Source of the DNA: Medicago truncatula
Taxonomy: Eukaryota > Streptophyta > Magnoliopsida > Fabales > Fabaceae
Direction of reading: 5' to 3'
Length of the DNA stretch: 64,000 bases
Assembly: GCF_003473485.1 (NCBI RefSeq)
Contig: NC_053045.1
Coordinates: 60,864,494 to 60,928,493, forward strand
Part shown: in pieces, positions 34,700 through 45,633 of the stretch
Position numbering within the stretch: the first letter of the stretch is position 1
Layout of the letters: the number at the start of each line of letters is the position of its first letter
Position numbers and translations under genes: made by a program
Notes under the pieces: model-generated
Told to the model about the DNA's origin: nothing
What the model saw: only the letters and a program-made list of their open reading frames with translations
Database searches by the model: none

Positions 34700-36160
34700 T
34701 CTTCACAAATTAACCCCCAAATTTCAACTTTAATTACATTTTTGACACTTTAATATGAGCTATTAGGCCCTATAAAGGGCATTGTGACTAAAATAAACAA
34801 GATGGATTCACTATTTCCACCACCTGTTTTAGCTATTATACTCCATTTTATAATTACTTAAAGTGTTCAATCAAGTCAGTGTTTTTGATACGTTAAAAAG
34901 TAAGTACTTGATAGAACCGTAAAAGATAGGATAGTGCAAAACAAGGTTGAACAACGCTGGACAAATTGTTATGGTGTTGAACAATTTTTTGTTTTATACA
35001 ATGTTTGATGGAAAAAATGTTATTTTGCTAATTTACACAGCTTGTGCTTGGAACAAAAAGTTGTTTTGTGCTTTGGTGAGGGACAAGAATTTTAGTTTTC
35101 GTCTTGTACTTAAGATCATTCAAAGCGGGTTAAGTGCCAAGACATTAGGTTTATCTATTTTGTCAAAATATCGTGAAACTGAGTAAACAATTGAAAATTG
35201 CTCTTCTCCCATCAAAATTTGCTCACTTCCGAAAATGCTTCCAGCATGACTTAAGTCACGCAGGTGATAAACGCAACGTGAATTAAGACATGCTAAAATA
35301 CAACATGTGTGATGGACCCATTTATCAAGTAGTGAAAGAAAATGGAATTTAACAAGACCTAATCGTTGTTTCATCTATTTTACTTCGTTAAATCAATCAA
35401 AAAGTCAAGTACAACCTCCAAGTTAAACATCCTAATCATAATTGTAGCCGTTAAGTCATAATTTTACAATCCATGCGGATACAAACTTATATAAATATTT
35501 CTAATTGACGACAATTTAGTACATTTGTTAAATTGACCATCAAGTTTTTAGCGTTGGTGTTGGGGATTGATGATTAATTTCAACAGAGAAACTACGATTT
35601 AATTAAGATTTTTGTATTATTAAGTTTTGTCTTTATTGTTTAAGTTAAGTTATTTTACTCATAAATCGTGAAAAAAATATAAAAAAATAAACTCATGAGC
35701 AATAATTGATCATAGATAGTACTACCCAGGTATTGGTTGTTTCATTGTGCATGGTATAAAAGTAAATAACATTGGAAGATAAATCGAGACAAACATTAGG
35801 AGACTTTAGCAGACAACAGTCAACAGGGGAAGATCACGCAGTGGTTTCAACCGACAAACCCAATGGCATTTGAAACAAAGATGCTAGTTTGGAAAATTCT
35901 CAAGAAAACTCAATATGACAGAGGCGAGCCACAAGGTCCCAGCGAGCATTTCAGCAAGTTTTTCAAAACCTGTCAATTTTGCATCCTAGATGGGGTGACC
36001 GTAAATCATAAAAGTTGGACATTTTTCGCAAAGATAGCAAAAAAAAAAAAAAACACGTGATAATATGTTTGTCAAGAGATACAAAACACTATTTTCTATT
36101 AAGATGGTCAAATGCAAGATTGTGTGTCTTTTCACATTTGCATACATGTTACATATTACT
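34700..36160. other. intergenic stretch without a supported gene
   Basis: Apart from the LisH gene promoter at the left, I see no gene. A plus-strand frame at 35863-36060 is possibly a decayed retroelement fragment, but I cannot assign a domain. Confidence 0.4.
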
Positions 36161-36286
36161 ATCTCCGGTCCTATTTATAAGAGAAATTTAGGTCAACATA
36201 AGTGAATGTATTTGGACTGAATTTTTAACTAGATACATCAACTTTTGTTGACCCAAAATTCTCTTATAAATAGGACCGAAGGGAGT
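36161..36286. mobile_element. short Stowaway-like MITE (126 bp)
   Basis: The left end ATCTCCGGTCCTATTTATAA and the right end in reverse complement CTCCCTTCGGTCCTATTTAT are inverted repeats, continuing through AGAGAA. Most of the element can fold into one hairpin. It is flanked by T/A-rich sequence, consistent with TA target preference. Confidence 0.75.
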
Positions 36287-36697
36287 ATAAAACAATGACC
36301 AATTTGGTGCGTATAACAATTATGTTGATGAAACGACATCAAATTTCGATGGTTAGAAACCATTATCACGATTAAAAAATATAAATAAAAAAGTACCTTA
36401 TTTAACCGAGTGAAATTTATGATGTAAATTGAATCAAAAACATTATTTTCATGAAACAACTTAAAAATCTGGTTGACACCCATGGTTGGTAATAGATTAA
36501 CAGTGATCACAATCATAATAAAAATTATAAATGAAAATACTCACCGTGATAAATGTTAATCAAAAGATAAAAAAAAAAAAAACAACTCGTTTCTATTAAG
36601 ATGGAGAAATGTAAGATTGTGAGTCTTCCCACATTTGCACAACGACCAATATTTCACGCATAATTATTACTTTATTTGTCTCAAGTTATATGTCATT

Positions 36698-36833
36698 TTT
36701 TTTTTTGTCAAGTAGTCCAGTAGTTAGAGCTCACACAATTTAATTGTGGAGAAATGGGGTGTCTGAAGTTCGAACCCCAACCCCTGCATATAATATGCAA
36801 TATTCCTGCCAACTGAGCTAAGCTCACGGGGAT
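36698..36833 (-). mobile_element. tRNA-derived SINE, best preserved copy
   Basis: On the minus strand it starts GTGAGCTTAGCTCAGTTGGC (A box), carries GGGTTCGAACTTCAGAC (B box) and ends after CTACTGGACTACTTGAC with an A-run. It is flanked by the 14-bp direct repeat AGTTATATGTCATT (36684-36697 and 36834-36847). The same family is found at 10878, 21483 and 22704. Confidence 0.88.
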
Positions 36834-37294
36834 AGTTATATGTCATTCTACTAACATACATTTGTTTGTCCCAAACTATATATCAATTTACAATAATTAA
36901 TCCATTCGTCTCAATGAATCATTAATGATTATTTTCTTATCATGTCCTTTATTATTATGGGATTTTCTAACCTATGCAATATTGCATAGGATAAGGTGCA
37001 ATAAATGTACCATGTTTTTTCTACATAAACTATGATATTAATTATTCTTTTCTTGAAAAATGATTTTTTTTTCTCTATCCTATAAATCATTCTATTTTTT
37101 CCAATAAAGATTGCTTCTAGTAATAAATGCTTTTAAAATTATCCATGATCAAATGCAATAGCTTTTCTTTAGATAAGGGTGTCACGAAAATTGATTTAAA
37201 TTTATATGTAATCAAATATCTTCAAATCGTAATTTTCTCTTCATTTCCCCATCATTAGAGGCTTATTTGCAGCTTAAAATATGCATATCCTAAA

Positions 37295-38239
37295 GGTGCC
37301 ATTTAATTTGGGAAAGAAGACTTTTTTCCCTCCATAGGAAAGTAAGTTTTAATCTTTAGATTAAATAGAGAACATACTCTTATCATGCTCCCTCAATATT
37401 AGATTTTTCTCCCTTTCTCTTCAACCACACAATCATCCAATTTCTCACTTTCTCTCTCTACCTCCTCCCCCCTCCTCTCTCTCTCATCATAACCACCACC
37501 ATCACCATGTTTAACATCTAAATCTCGTTCACTTTCTCTATATTTTGTGATGATTTGATTAATTTGATCAAAAATTGATATGGTTTTGGATTTTTTTTTT
37601 AATTTCTTATTTTTATTTTATGAGTTTTTCATTCCTAATTTTCTGAATTTGTAATTAATTTGGTGAAGGTGAAAATAATAATGGAAAAGATGAACAATCA
37701 TATACTCTGGATTTTCTGAAATTAACTTTTATGGCTGGTTTATTTGTTTGTGAAGATAACGTTCGCTCTGGATAGTTCAATTTGGTGAAGATGAACAATA
37801 ATGGAAAAGTGTTTTGTAGTTGTGCGTATGTTTTAGTTTGATAAAAAGAAGTCTTCTTTGGTATAAGTGGGTTGATTTTCTCTCTTATGTACGTATTAGT
37901 TATTGATAGAGAGATTAGAAAACCAATAGATTATGGATTTTGTGAGTATAAGGATGAAGAATTAAACAAAAGATGATTCTTTTAATATTGATAGAGAAAA
38001 CACATATGTCTATTTGTACTGTATAAGTGTTGAATTAAAGAAAAGATGGAGTTGTGAGATATCACATTATGTGTTACGGTACAGCAAAGGTGGGGCAGAA
38101 GAGTGGTGGTGGAAGATGTGGTGGAAAATATTTAATGTTGAGAGACTATGGTAAAATTGTGTTCCCTATTTAATCTAATGGCCAAAAACTAACTTTCCCA
38201 TGATGAGAAAAAACTAGCATTTCCCAAATTAAATGGCAC
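37295..38239. mobile_element. Mutator-like TIR element nested within the 36959-38945 element
   Basis: The tips GGTGCCATTTAATTTGGGAA (left) and GTGCCATTTAATTTGGGAAA (right, reverse complement) are nearly identical. Inner blocks (cataggaaagt, agattaaataGagaaca) match the elements at 101-1662 and 28275-29204. No clean 9-bp TSD remains. It holds C/T-rich and G/A-rich inverted arms but no transposase. Confidence 0.78.
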
Positions 38240-38591
38240 TATTTTTGTCCATTGATTATACTTCTGGTGCGATATTGTTTTTCATCATGTGTTGTTGTGT
38301 TTTGCCACAAAAGAGATGGTATTTGCAGCTTTAAAAATAATACATTGTCGTCAAATTACGTTTTCTGGGCATTTGACTCACTACTTGACAATGGTGGAGA
38401 AATAGAAAAATTAGAAGTTTTTTTAATAATTAGTAGAAGCAATCTTTATGTTGTAGTATGAAGTAAATAACAAAAATAGAATGATTTATAGGATAGAGAA
38501 AAAAAATCATTTTTCAAGAAAAGGATAATTAATATCATAGTTTATATAGAAAAATATGGAATATTTATTGCACCTTATCCTATGCAATGTT

Positions 38592-38919
38592 TTTTTTTTT
38601 TTTTACAAGAAGAAACTTATTGCATTTCATTCATAATAATAGTATAGATACACGATGGAATCATAATATGAATATGGAAACTAGCATGACACAAAGCCAC
38701 TCTAACAAAACTATGAGCGACTTCGTTGGCTTGTCTCCGAATAAACCTAACATCAGAGGTTACTAAATCATAAGCTAACATGCGTCTACAATCATTGATT
38801 ACTGCGCTAAAATTAGAGACGCCAGTTTTAATACCATAAAGACTATCTATCACGGTTTTGGAATCAAACTCAAAGTTCACAATACCTAGTTGCAGATCGC
38901 GAACCCAATACCTAGTCCA
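38592..38919 (-). pseudogene. 5'-truncated LINE fragment encoding an RNase H-like C-terminus
   Basis: The minus-strand reading frame carries an RNase H-type segment of plant LINEs: VNFEFDSKTVIDSLYGIK, SNFSAVINDCRRMLA, VRFIRRQANEVAHSFVRVA and a C-terminus MIPSCIYTIIMNEMQ. It ends in an A-run (T's at 38592-38604). It is flanked by the direct repeat CAATGTT (38585-38591 and 38920-38926). It is inserted precisely into the right TIR of the Mutator-like element. The frame is still open, but the N-terminal parts of the RNase H and all of the RT are missing. Confidence 0.88.
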
Positions 38920-39276
38920 CAATGTTGCATAGGTTAGAAAACCCCTATTATTATTTACTTTATATTTTTCCAATTCTTTTTATTTATATTTTTGATACAA
39001 TTAATGAATGATAGTTTTAAAAATAACTCATAATTACTCTTTTGTATACACATTAACTACATTTATTAATTTATGTGAAATTGTCAAAGTGACACATACT
39101 TTGAGACGGATGAAGTACATATTAGTGCATAAATTTTGGGTAGTTTTAAGTTACAAATTAAAATGCATTTAAAAGGTTATTACAAGAATTAGTTACATTA
39201 ATAAGTAAAATTTGATTTTTATTAAAATGAAATTATACATGACTTAAATTTTTATACTAATTCAACAAGGGAGTTT

Positions 39277-39669
39277 ATATGGTACACCCTTAAATTAAAG
39301 TGTACCAGTACACCTATTTCATAAATCAATAAGTTATCAATTATTTTTATATAATAAAGAGATATTTATCAACTTTTATATTTTAGAAAATATTATTTTA
39401 TAAAAAAAAACGTCATTTCATCCTTTATAAGAATCATACTAATTTTTTTAACATTTTATCCAAAAAAAATAATCAATATTCACTATTATGGGTATTAAAA
39501 ATTAAAAAAAATTGAATTTTGATTTGCCGACACTTTTGAGAAATAAAATATAATTATTATAATTATAACTAATAGAAAATATATTTTTTCTAAAAAAAAT
39601 AACTCATTAAACTATTCATTTAATATATGCGTGTACTAGTACACTCAATTTTATTGAGTGTACCATAGA
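39277..39669. mobile_element. TIR element of the TATGGTACAC family, copy 1
   Basis: The left end TATGGTACACCCTTAAATTA pairs with the right end TATGGTACACTCAATAAAAT in reverse complement. The GTGTAC(C/T)AGTACAC palindromic blocks are shared by both ends. The interior contains CTTATAAGAATCATACTAA-like sequence also present in the copy near 41468. Confidence 0.7.
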
Positions 39670-40306
39670 AATTGCCTTCAATAAAAGTTAGTTACTTTAA
39701 ATTAGTCTTTTTACTTAGTGTACAACTTCGGTCGCTATTATAAACAAAATTTAACTTTTTAGATTTATTGAATAACACATGTATTTAGTATATAATATTG
39801 ACTAAATACATAAGTTATTTAATGAAATTAAAAAATGTAAATTTTGCTTATAATAGTTATCTGATGTATTTTTTTGTTGTATAGTCATTAGTCTTATAAA
39901 CTACTACTTTTAAATTTATGAGGAAAAATAGGAAATCAAGTTTTTTTTAACTAGTCCATTTACTACTAGAAAAACATGTGCAATACGTCATCATAGTCCA
40001 TCTACACCCAAAAAAAAAACATTTGATTGATATGATCTCTCTTAATTCATTCCTCTTCAGATAGAAGAGATGATTAATATAGGCTTTAGACACTCTTTTG
40101 TAAATGTATATAATTAATAAAAACTAAACTAGTGAAAAAAACTAAAATCGAAATAAATAATAGCATAATTTTCAACGTGACAATAAGTACATTCCATAAG
40201 CACAAAAGACATAAGCAGAGACTAAACTAGAGTACGACGAAATTCAACAACATAAAGACAGGAAATAAAAGCAACGATGTTTAGATGCATGTAAACTACC
40301 AACATT
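39670..40306. other. intergenic DNA downstream of the arabinogalactan-protein gene
   Basis: No gene or element ends are seen. The right part holds the 3' untranslated region of the minus-strand gene ending at 40307. Confidence 0.4.
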
Positions 40307-40816
40307 CTAAAAAACAAAGCTTCCTAAGACCAAAGCCACCACAACATTGATACCAACATAACCACTCAATCTCGCAGAACCAGAATGATGAGGACTTGGT
40401 GCTGGAGCATGCGTTTTAGTAACACTTGGCGCCGAAGCATGAGCGGTGCTGGTTTCACTTGGTGCCGGAGCATGGGTGCTGGTAGCGCTTGGTGCAGGAG
40501 CATGGTTGCTGGTGGTATCGCTTGGTGCTGGACCATGGGTATTAGTTGCGCTTGGTGCCGGAGCATTGTTGCTTGCAGTGCTTGGTGCCGGAGCGTTGGT
40601 GCTGGTAGGGCTTGGGACCGGAGCATGGGTGTTTGTTGCGCTTGGTGCCGGAGCATTCACTGCCGGAGACATTGTTGGAGAGTGTACCACACTTGGCGAA
40701 GGAGAATTACTTGTCGGAGACACTGCTGGGGAGTTTACCGGGGCAACTGCATCGGATAACAACGAAATTCCGAGAATCAACATTGATACAATCAAAAGAG
40801 AAGCGGACCTCGACAT
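40307..40816 (-). CDS. classical GPI-anchored arabinogalactan protein
   Basis: This is a single-exon 169-residue protein. Residues 1-23 (MSRSASLLIVSMLILGISLL...) are a signal peptide. The mature part is rich in Pro, Ala, Ser and Thr, with repeated APAPS motifs spaced about ten residues apart (NAPAPS, HAPAPS, HGPAPS), which are sites for proline hydroxylation and arabinogalactan addition. The last 20 residues (LSGYVGINVVVALVLGSFVF) are hydrophobic after small residues (SGSAR), typical of a GPI-anchor signal. Such proteins sit on the outer plasma membrane and in the cell wall, with roles in growth, signalling and pollen/ovule biology; the specific role is unknown. Long frames on the other strand and in other frames are by-products of the 30-bp repeats. 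TATAAATA lies 112 bp upstream. Confidence 0.92.
   Translation of the reverse strand: MSRSASLLIVSMLILGISLLSDAVAPVNSPAVSPTSNSPSPSVVHSPTMSPAVNAPAPSATNTHAPVPSPTSTNAPAPSTASNNAPAPSATNTHGPAPSDTTSNHAPAPSATSTHAPAPSETSTAHASAPSVTKTHAPAPSPHHSGSARLSGYVGINVVVALVLGSFVF
40410..40645 (-). repeat. 30-bp degenerate coding repeats in the arabinogalactan-protein gene
   Basis: About eight units of roughly 30 bp, each encoding a variant of APAPSxTxTH, follow each other in frame. On the plus strand they show as recurring GGTGCCGGAGCAT-like phrases. Variation between units is mostly at the non-Pro positions. Confidence 0.8.
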
Positions 40817-40927
40817 TTTTTTGTTGGTAATAACTGGTAGTAATTGCTAAGATTTTGAATGAAAGAGTTGTAAGACTATGGTTGAGTTGAAATTGAATTG
40901 TGTGGAAATAGTGAGGGCAGTAAAGTT

Positions 40928-40935
40928 TATTTATA
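40928..40935 (-). promoter_or_regulatory. TATA box of the arabinogalactan-protein gene
   Basis: TATAAATA on the minus strand lies 112 bp upstream of the ATG at 40816, implying a leader of about 80 nt. Confidence 0.6.
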
Positions 40936-41467
40936 GCGAGGTGAACCCTCAATCACTACCAAAATTGAATTACATTAATGTTATTGTTATAGAAATAATT
41001 AAATGTATTGTAACGCGGTGTGTGGATTTACGGAATCACACAACCTAAAAAGGGTGTGATATATTGCAAAAAAGGTTGTGATGTTATCATATTTCATTAA
41101 TTTTTTTTTTTTTGAATGTAATACCTTATTTTTTTGACAAAAGACAAAAAATAAAATGTACTAATTTCTTTGATTTAATTATTTGTGTTTCCCAATTAAA
41201 TGTATCATAATGCGGTGCAACCAAATATTACGGAATTGCAATTAGCAAATTTTTCTCTTCTTACGGAATTACTTAACACATAAGAAGGCTGTCATAACTC
41301 ATAAACAAAGAGTGTGATATTATGGTATTTCCTTTTTTAAAATATATTAAAAATATTTCCTTATTTCAGACGCGTGTTGCTAATTTTATGATCGATATAT
41401 ACTAAGAGCTACTAATCAATACCACTAATTTCCTTAAAAAAATTAATAACACTAGTTAACCCCTAAC

Positions 41468-41815
41468 TTAGGGGAACATCTACGGTGCACCGCATCGACA
41501 AATTGAAATAAAGAGATATATTTTTTGTAGATATTTATATTTTAGAGAATATCATTTTCATAAGGAAAAAACATCATTTTATTGCTTATAAGAATCATAC
41601 TAATTTTTTTATATTTTATCATAAAAAATAATCAATTTTCCTAAAAAAATCAATTTCTCTATTATAAGTAATATAAATACTGAAAAATTAAATTGTAGTT
41701 TGTCGACATTTTTGATAATTAATATTTACTTATTATAATTTTCAATGATAGAATTTTTTTTTCAAAAAACAATTCATTTAACTACTTAATATAATGATGG
41801 TGCAATATTATATTA
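41468..41815. mobile_element. TATGGTACAC-family TIR element, diverged copy 2
   Basis: The interior matches copy 1 (39277-39669) over a long stretch: 'taaagagatat', 'tttatattttagagaatat', 'cttataagaatcatacta' and 'tttgtcgacatttttga'. The ends (CTACGGTGCACC and ATTGCACCATCA in reverse complement) are weaker inverted repeats, so the limits are approximate. Confidence 0.6.
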
Positions 41816-42240
41816 TTTTTATCAATTTGTAAAAAATGTCATCTTAACAAAAACCGTTTTTAAATGTGTTTCCAGTTTTTACGATTGATATGAAACATTT
41901 TTCGCAAATATTAAGGAAAAAAACTTTTACAAAATGATATAACATCTAAGTTTGTTCATGAAAAAAGGGAATTATGTGGATTTTTTTTTTTGGAGAGAAT
42001 TATGTGGATATTTATTATGGTGTTTTCTTTTATTAAATTTTTTAAGAGAGTGTTTTGCCATATATTACATCAATATCTGATTTCAACGTTTAATCTCTCT
42101 AGCTGTGCGTATAAGATATCCAACTCACAAAAAAAAAAGTGTTTCACAACTATTAAAAAAAGAAAAAAAAAAAAAGAAGATTGTGAAAAAAAAAATGTTA
42201 AAAAAAGAAGTTTCACAATTTGATATCACTTACTCTTAAA

Positions 42241-42498
42241 AGCTAAATTCCTTCTTATGGCTATCTTCAAACTTTGTGCCTGTTGCTTTTGGTTTTCAAG
42301 ATTGGTGGAGACATCCACTCATATGTTTGGGTGTCATGTAATTTGTCTGTACTTTATTTTTAGTGGTGATGACATCTGTATTAGGTGCCGTGTTGATGTG
42401 ACAGACATTAGGTGATTCATCACTTTAACACACCTTGTACGAGGTGAATCACTATACTTTTGAGCAATATATTCCATTTTAATTTGTTAAAAAAAAAA
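42241..42498 (+). mobile_element. 5'-truncated LINE tail with 13-bp TSD
   Basis: A 258-bp insert ends TTCCATTTTAATTTGTT plus an A-run. It is flanked by the perfect 13-bp direct repeat ACTTACTCTTAAA (42228-42240 and 42499-42511). It includes an 'acaccttgtac' region like the other LINE tails. It is non-coding. Confidence 0.88.
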
Positions 42499-42954
42499 AC
42501 TTACTCTTAAAGCATGTCTTATCTTATCTTATTATCTAATACGAAGGTTCATAATGCATGTTACTTTTTTCAAAACCCTAATGAGAGGTTCATATCAAGG
42601 TCTTATAATATGGATATGATTCCTATGTTTTTTCTAAAGGGGTTTTATATTTATGAACAATGTAGATTTAAAAAAAAATAATCATAAAATTAACATTTAG
42701 TAAATTTTGTGAGGTTCGTACTAGTAGACACATTCATGACTAAATCATTGTTTGCTAATAGACATTTAGTTTAATGGAAAAGCTTCATGGAACGACAGAT
42801 GAGTGACACATAAAGCAGTCTATTAGGGACAGAGAGTTGGTTCGAAGAAAATTAAAAAAGGGTAGTTGGTAATGGACTCAAATCATCTGTATGAACAAAT
42901 CCTTTATTAGGTAGTATTCCTCTTAGAGATAGGTTTAAGCAGTTGTTTGAATTG

Positions 42955-43480
42955 GCTGAAAATCGTTGGATTTTAGCGGCGGAGATGTTTTATTTAGGGT
43001 GGGTGGGGGTGGGGGTGGGGTTATGAAGGCATAAAAGTGGCGGTGGAGGCTGTTACTTTGCATGTTGATATTGAAGACCATTGACGATGACAACTAGATC
43101 CTATAGCAAGTTATACAATTCAAAGTGCCTGTCAATTTTTCATTAATAAGGGGTCACAATCTCCTTCCTTATTAGCGTATTTAATTTGACATGAGAAAGT
43201 TCCTTTGAATGTTTGTGTTTTTATTTCGTGTATTCTTCACAATCGGATTCCTAACCAAGGATAATCTTTTCATACGAGGCATCATTTACCAGAATTCAAA
43301 ACTTTGTGTTAGTGGTTGTGGCAATATTGGCAAATCATATTTTCATTAGTTGTTACCGTTTTGACTCTATTTTGTGTTTCAGACCACTTTGTTCAATTTG
43401 GACAATCAACATAAAATTTTATGTGATTCTAGTGGTTGTGGCAATATCAGCAAACCAACTTGCAAAACCTAACTCGGTTC
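42955..43480 (+). pseudogene. degenerate LINE reverse-transcriptase zinc-binding remnant
   Basis: Around 43190-43320 the translation gives HEKVPLNVCVFISCILHNRI followed by PNQG and, after a frameshift, LFIRGIIYQNSKLCVSGCGN. This is the order of motifs in the zinc-binding domain of plant LINEs (compare 3833-4180). Several frameshifts and stops break it, and the boundaries are uncertain. Confidence 0.6.
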
Positions 43481-44184
43481 ATCCTATTTCCAGCCTCAAT
43501 TAAATTGCTGTTTGAAGTTTCTAATATCACTTCCCCGCAATTTAATTTACTGCATTTCTGTGTCAGTCTACATGCACAAGAACGTTTGGCTGAATTTGAC
43601 TTGTTGGTTCTGTTTGGATTCTTCAGAAACTGACCCACCAAGTGCACAACAATCCATCATCCGTATATAACTAAAATTAAAATTGTACCCTTATGATAAT
43701 TGATTAGTCCTGTTCTGCATTGTGTTTCATTGTCATATATTTACCCAGCATTAGCAGTATGACAATGGAAAATACAATTTTGAATCTCTAATGATCCACA
43801 TTCATCACTAGTCACTTTCACAAAAATTGTTTTATCTCAAAAAGACAACAAATAAGACACTTCTGATTTTAAGCCTTCAAGATGCAAATTGATAGAGTTT
43901 ATCCGGATCTACGGTTCCACAAGCATTGATTTGATTGAAACTGAATAGTGTGAAACATAATTCAAAACTTCGGACAAAAAAAGACATCTCAAAAGTACTC
44001 AATATGGGGCCTATTTTGAGGTACCAGTTAAACATGTTGGAATAATGGACTTGTTAGTACCCAGAAGAACAAACATCAACATAAACAAAAGAAAAAATAA
44101 ATACTCATAAGTCATAACATAACCCACCAGGCCTAGTTATTTTCATCTCTAATGGCCAATTAAGACAAATATTAAGAGCATAGT

Positions 44185-44391
44185 TTAGTCATACAAAATT
44201 TCTAAGCGTCTAGAACAAAGAGTACAAAAGTATTTCCTCTTGATCTGAAAGCACATAGGTAAGAAGCAGAGCTTGGATTGAACCTCAACATCCATGGCTT
44301 CAACTTTGCCACCACAATAAGGACAAGAACCAGGTGCTTGTTGTCTTCCCAATTCTTTTTGTTGTCCCTCACAAACGTAAGACAACCGCAT
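44185..44391 (-). CDS. small plant zinc-ribbon protein, copy 1 (68 residues)
   Basis: The 68-residue frame starts MRLSYVCEG and contains a four-cysteine zinc ribbon: Cys23-x2-Cys26 (CPYCGGKVEAMDVE) and Cys56-x2-Cys59 (YFCTLCSRR). A conserved hydrophobic segment KLCFLPMCFQIKRKYF lies between. It belongs to a small plant family of unknown function. The open frame extends upstream to 44526, but the start at 44391 is chosen because copy 2 at 50188-50394 is conserved from exactly this Met. A TATA box lies about 155 bp upstream. Seven of 68 residues differ from copy 2 and all four metal-binding cysteines are kept, so both copies look functional. Confidence 0.85.
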   Translation of the reverse strand: MRLSYVCEGQQKELGRQQAPGSCPYCGGKVEAMDVEVQSKLCFLPMCFQIKRKYFCTLCSRRLEILYD

Positions 44392-44544
44392 TTTTCTCCT
44401 GCTGCTGCAACTTGATCTCTTTTTTTCCTCCGTTTTGATGATGATGCTTGTACTGTGTTTTGTTACTTGTGGGGACTGCAATGCAAGAGGAGAAGAGTGT
44501 GTGTGTCTCAATATTGGTATGGGCATAAATAGGAGAGTTACTTG

Positions 44545-44552
44545 TATTTATA
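44545..44552 (-). promoter_or_regulatory. TATA box of zinc-ribbon gene 1
   Basis: TATAAATA on the minus strand, inside the phrase TTCTATAAATACAAG, is conserved in copy 2 at 50552-50545, at the same distance (within 3 bp) from the start codon. Confidence 0.6.
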
Positions 44553-44563
44553 GAAGAGGGGCA

Positions 44564-45626
44564 ATTTTTGGTGCCTTATTTTGGACTTCCTCCAAGGTTG
44601 AAATGGTAATTCTAATGGGTAACGTGACAAAATCATTATTTTTTTTTTTTAATAAATTCACAATTCATTTTAATATACCTACAATATCTACATTTTATTT
44701 ATTCATTAATGATTGATATTACTCATTTATTTATTTTTGAACAGGCATATTACTCATTTTATTAATTCATAATTCTAAAAATATGATCTAATCCGAGCTT
44801 AAACTAACTTGATTGTTAAGGATAAAATTATGTGTAATGTAAAAATTAATTAACATGATATCAACGCATATTGATAGGAACCACATATCGTTTTTAATGA
44901 TAGACTAAGCTTGATAATGTTGGATGTGAAAGAGTGAAGTGAGGAAATCCGGCTTTTCATTGAGTAAAGATAAACTCTTATTATAGTTTACAAAAAGTGC
45001 ACATTTTATTTTGAAAATCGGTTTATGAGTTAAGTTCGATTTTAAAACTTAAAAAATTAAATCAAAATAAAAAATTAACAAAGTTGCTTTCACTTTCACA
45101 CGTTGCTTTCGATGGTTAGACGTTGTAGTTGGCATCGACCTCGTTGTAGTAAAACAGCATAAGAGATCTGGTTTGGCTGTTGTAAGATTGGACAAGTGTG
45201 CTCGTGGCTACTATTTACATCAACACAAACAGGACACTTTTTTTGTGAAGCTTTGCTCATTGTTTTTCCATTTATGCAAGTGATATGAAACCATGGTTGT
45301 GTGGTGGAAAATGACCGTGTCACATTTCCGGTAAAAAATATCGTGATAAGGTCTAGTCGATATCATTTTAAGGAACCGAGTATGAGTTCAAGATATAATT
45401 GCATAACTTATTTGTACTTTTGTTTTGTACATAATTTTTTTGGGTTAGTGTACTATATCTTGATAGCTCACTAGATTAAAGAAAGTTACAAAGCTCAAAA
45501 CGTATTTACAAATTTATGTATCATAATTTTTTATTTTTTTTTGAAATCATTTCTTAAGAAGTTGATTTATTAAGGTAAAAAAAAAAAGTGAATATCCAAT
45601 AAATCAACACACAAATATAAAATAAT
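44564..45626. other. spacer upstream of zinc-ribbon gene 1
   Basis: It contains the upstream promoter region of zinc-ribbon gene 1 and AT-rich DNA. A minus-strand frame at 45096-45323 includes two CxxC-like pieces but cannot be assigned to a family. Confidence 0.4.
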
Positions 45627-45633
45627 AAAATAT

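Larger units (their letters stand above)
36959..38945. mobile_element. Mutator-like TIR element containing two later insertions
   Basis: The TIRs read GGGATTTTCTAACCTATGCA at the left and GGGGTTTTCTAACCTATGCA at the right in reverse complement. Homology extends for about 140 bp through the ATGATATTAATTAT and TCTCTATCCTATAAATCATT blocks. It is flanked by the 9-bp direct repeat TATTATTAT (36950-36958 and 38946-38954). Inside it lie another TIR element (37295-38239) and, within the right TIR itself, a LINE fragment (38592-38919). No transposase is visible. Confidence 0.85.
43782..44563. repeat. segmental duplication, copy 1 (contains zinc-ribbon gene 1)
   Basis: From GAATCTCTAATGATCCACAT to the TATA region this block aligns with 49755-50563. 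The shared parts are the 3' flank, coding region, leader and TATA box (TATAAATA at 44552-44545). The two coding starts are 6.0 kb apart. Similarity stops on both sides at about these positions. Confidence 0.85.

Noticed and set aside
35863..36060. Plus-strand 65-residue frame suspected to be a retrotransposon gag remnant
   Set aside because: No zinc knuckle, protease or reverse transcriptase lies nearby, and no LTRs were found.
40385..40850. Long open frames on the plus strand and in a second minus frame across the AGP gene
   Set aside because: They arise from the 30-bp coding repeats, which leave several frames open. Only the minus-strand 169-residue frame has a signal peptide, AGP composition and a GPI signal.
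45096..45323. Minus-strand 75-residue frame with C-x2-C and H/C residues, possibly RING-like
   Set aside because: It is too short and its cysteine spacing does not complete a RING or other zinc finger. No exon partner was found.
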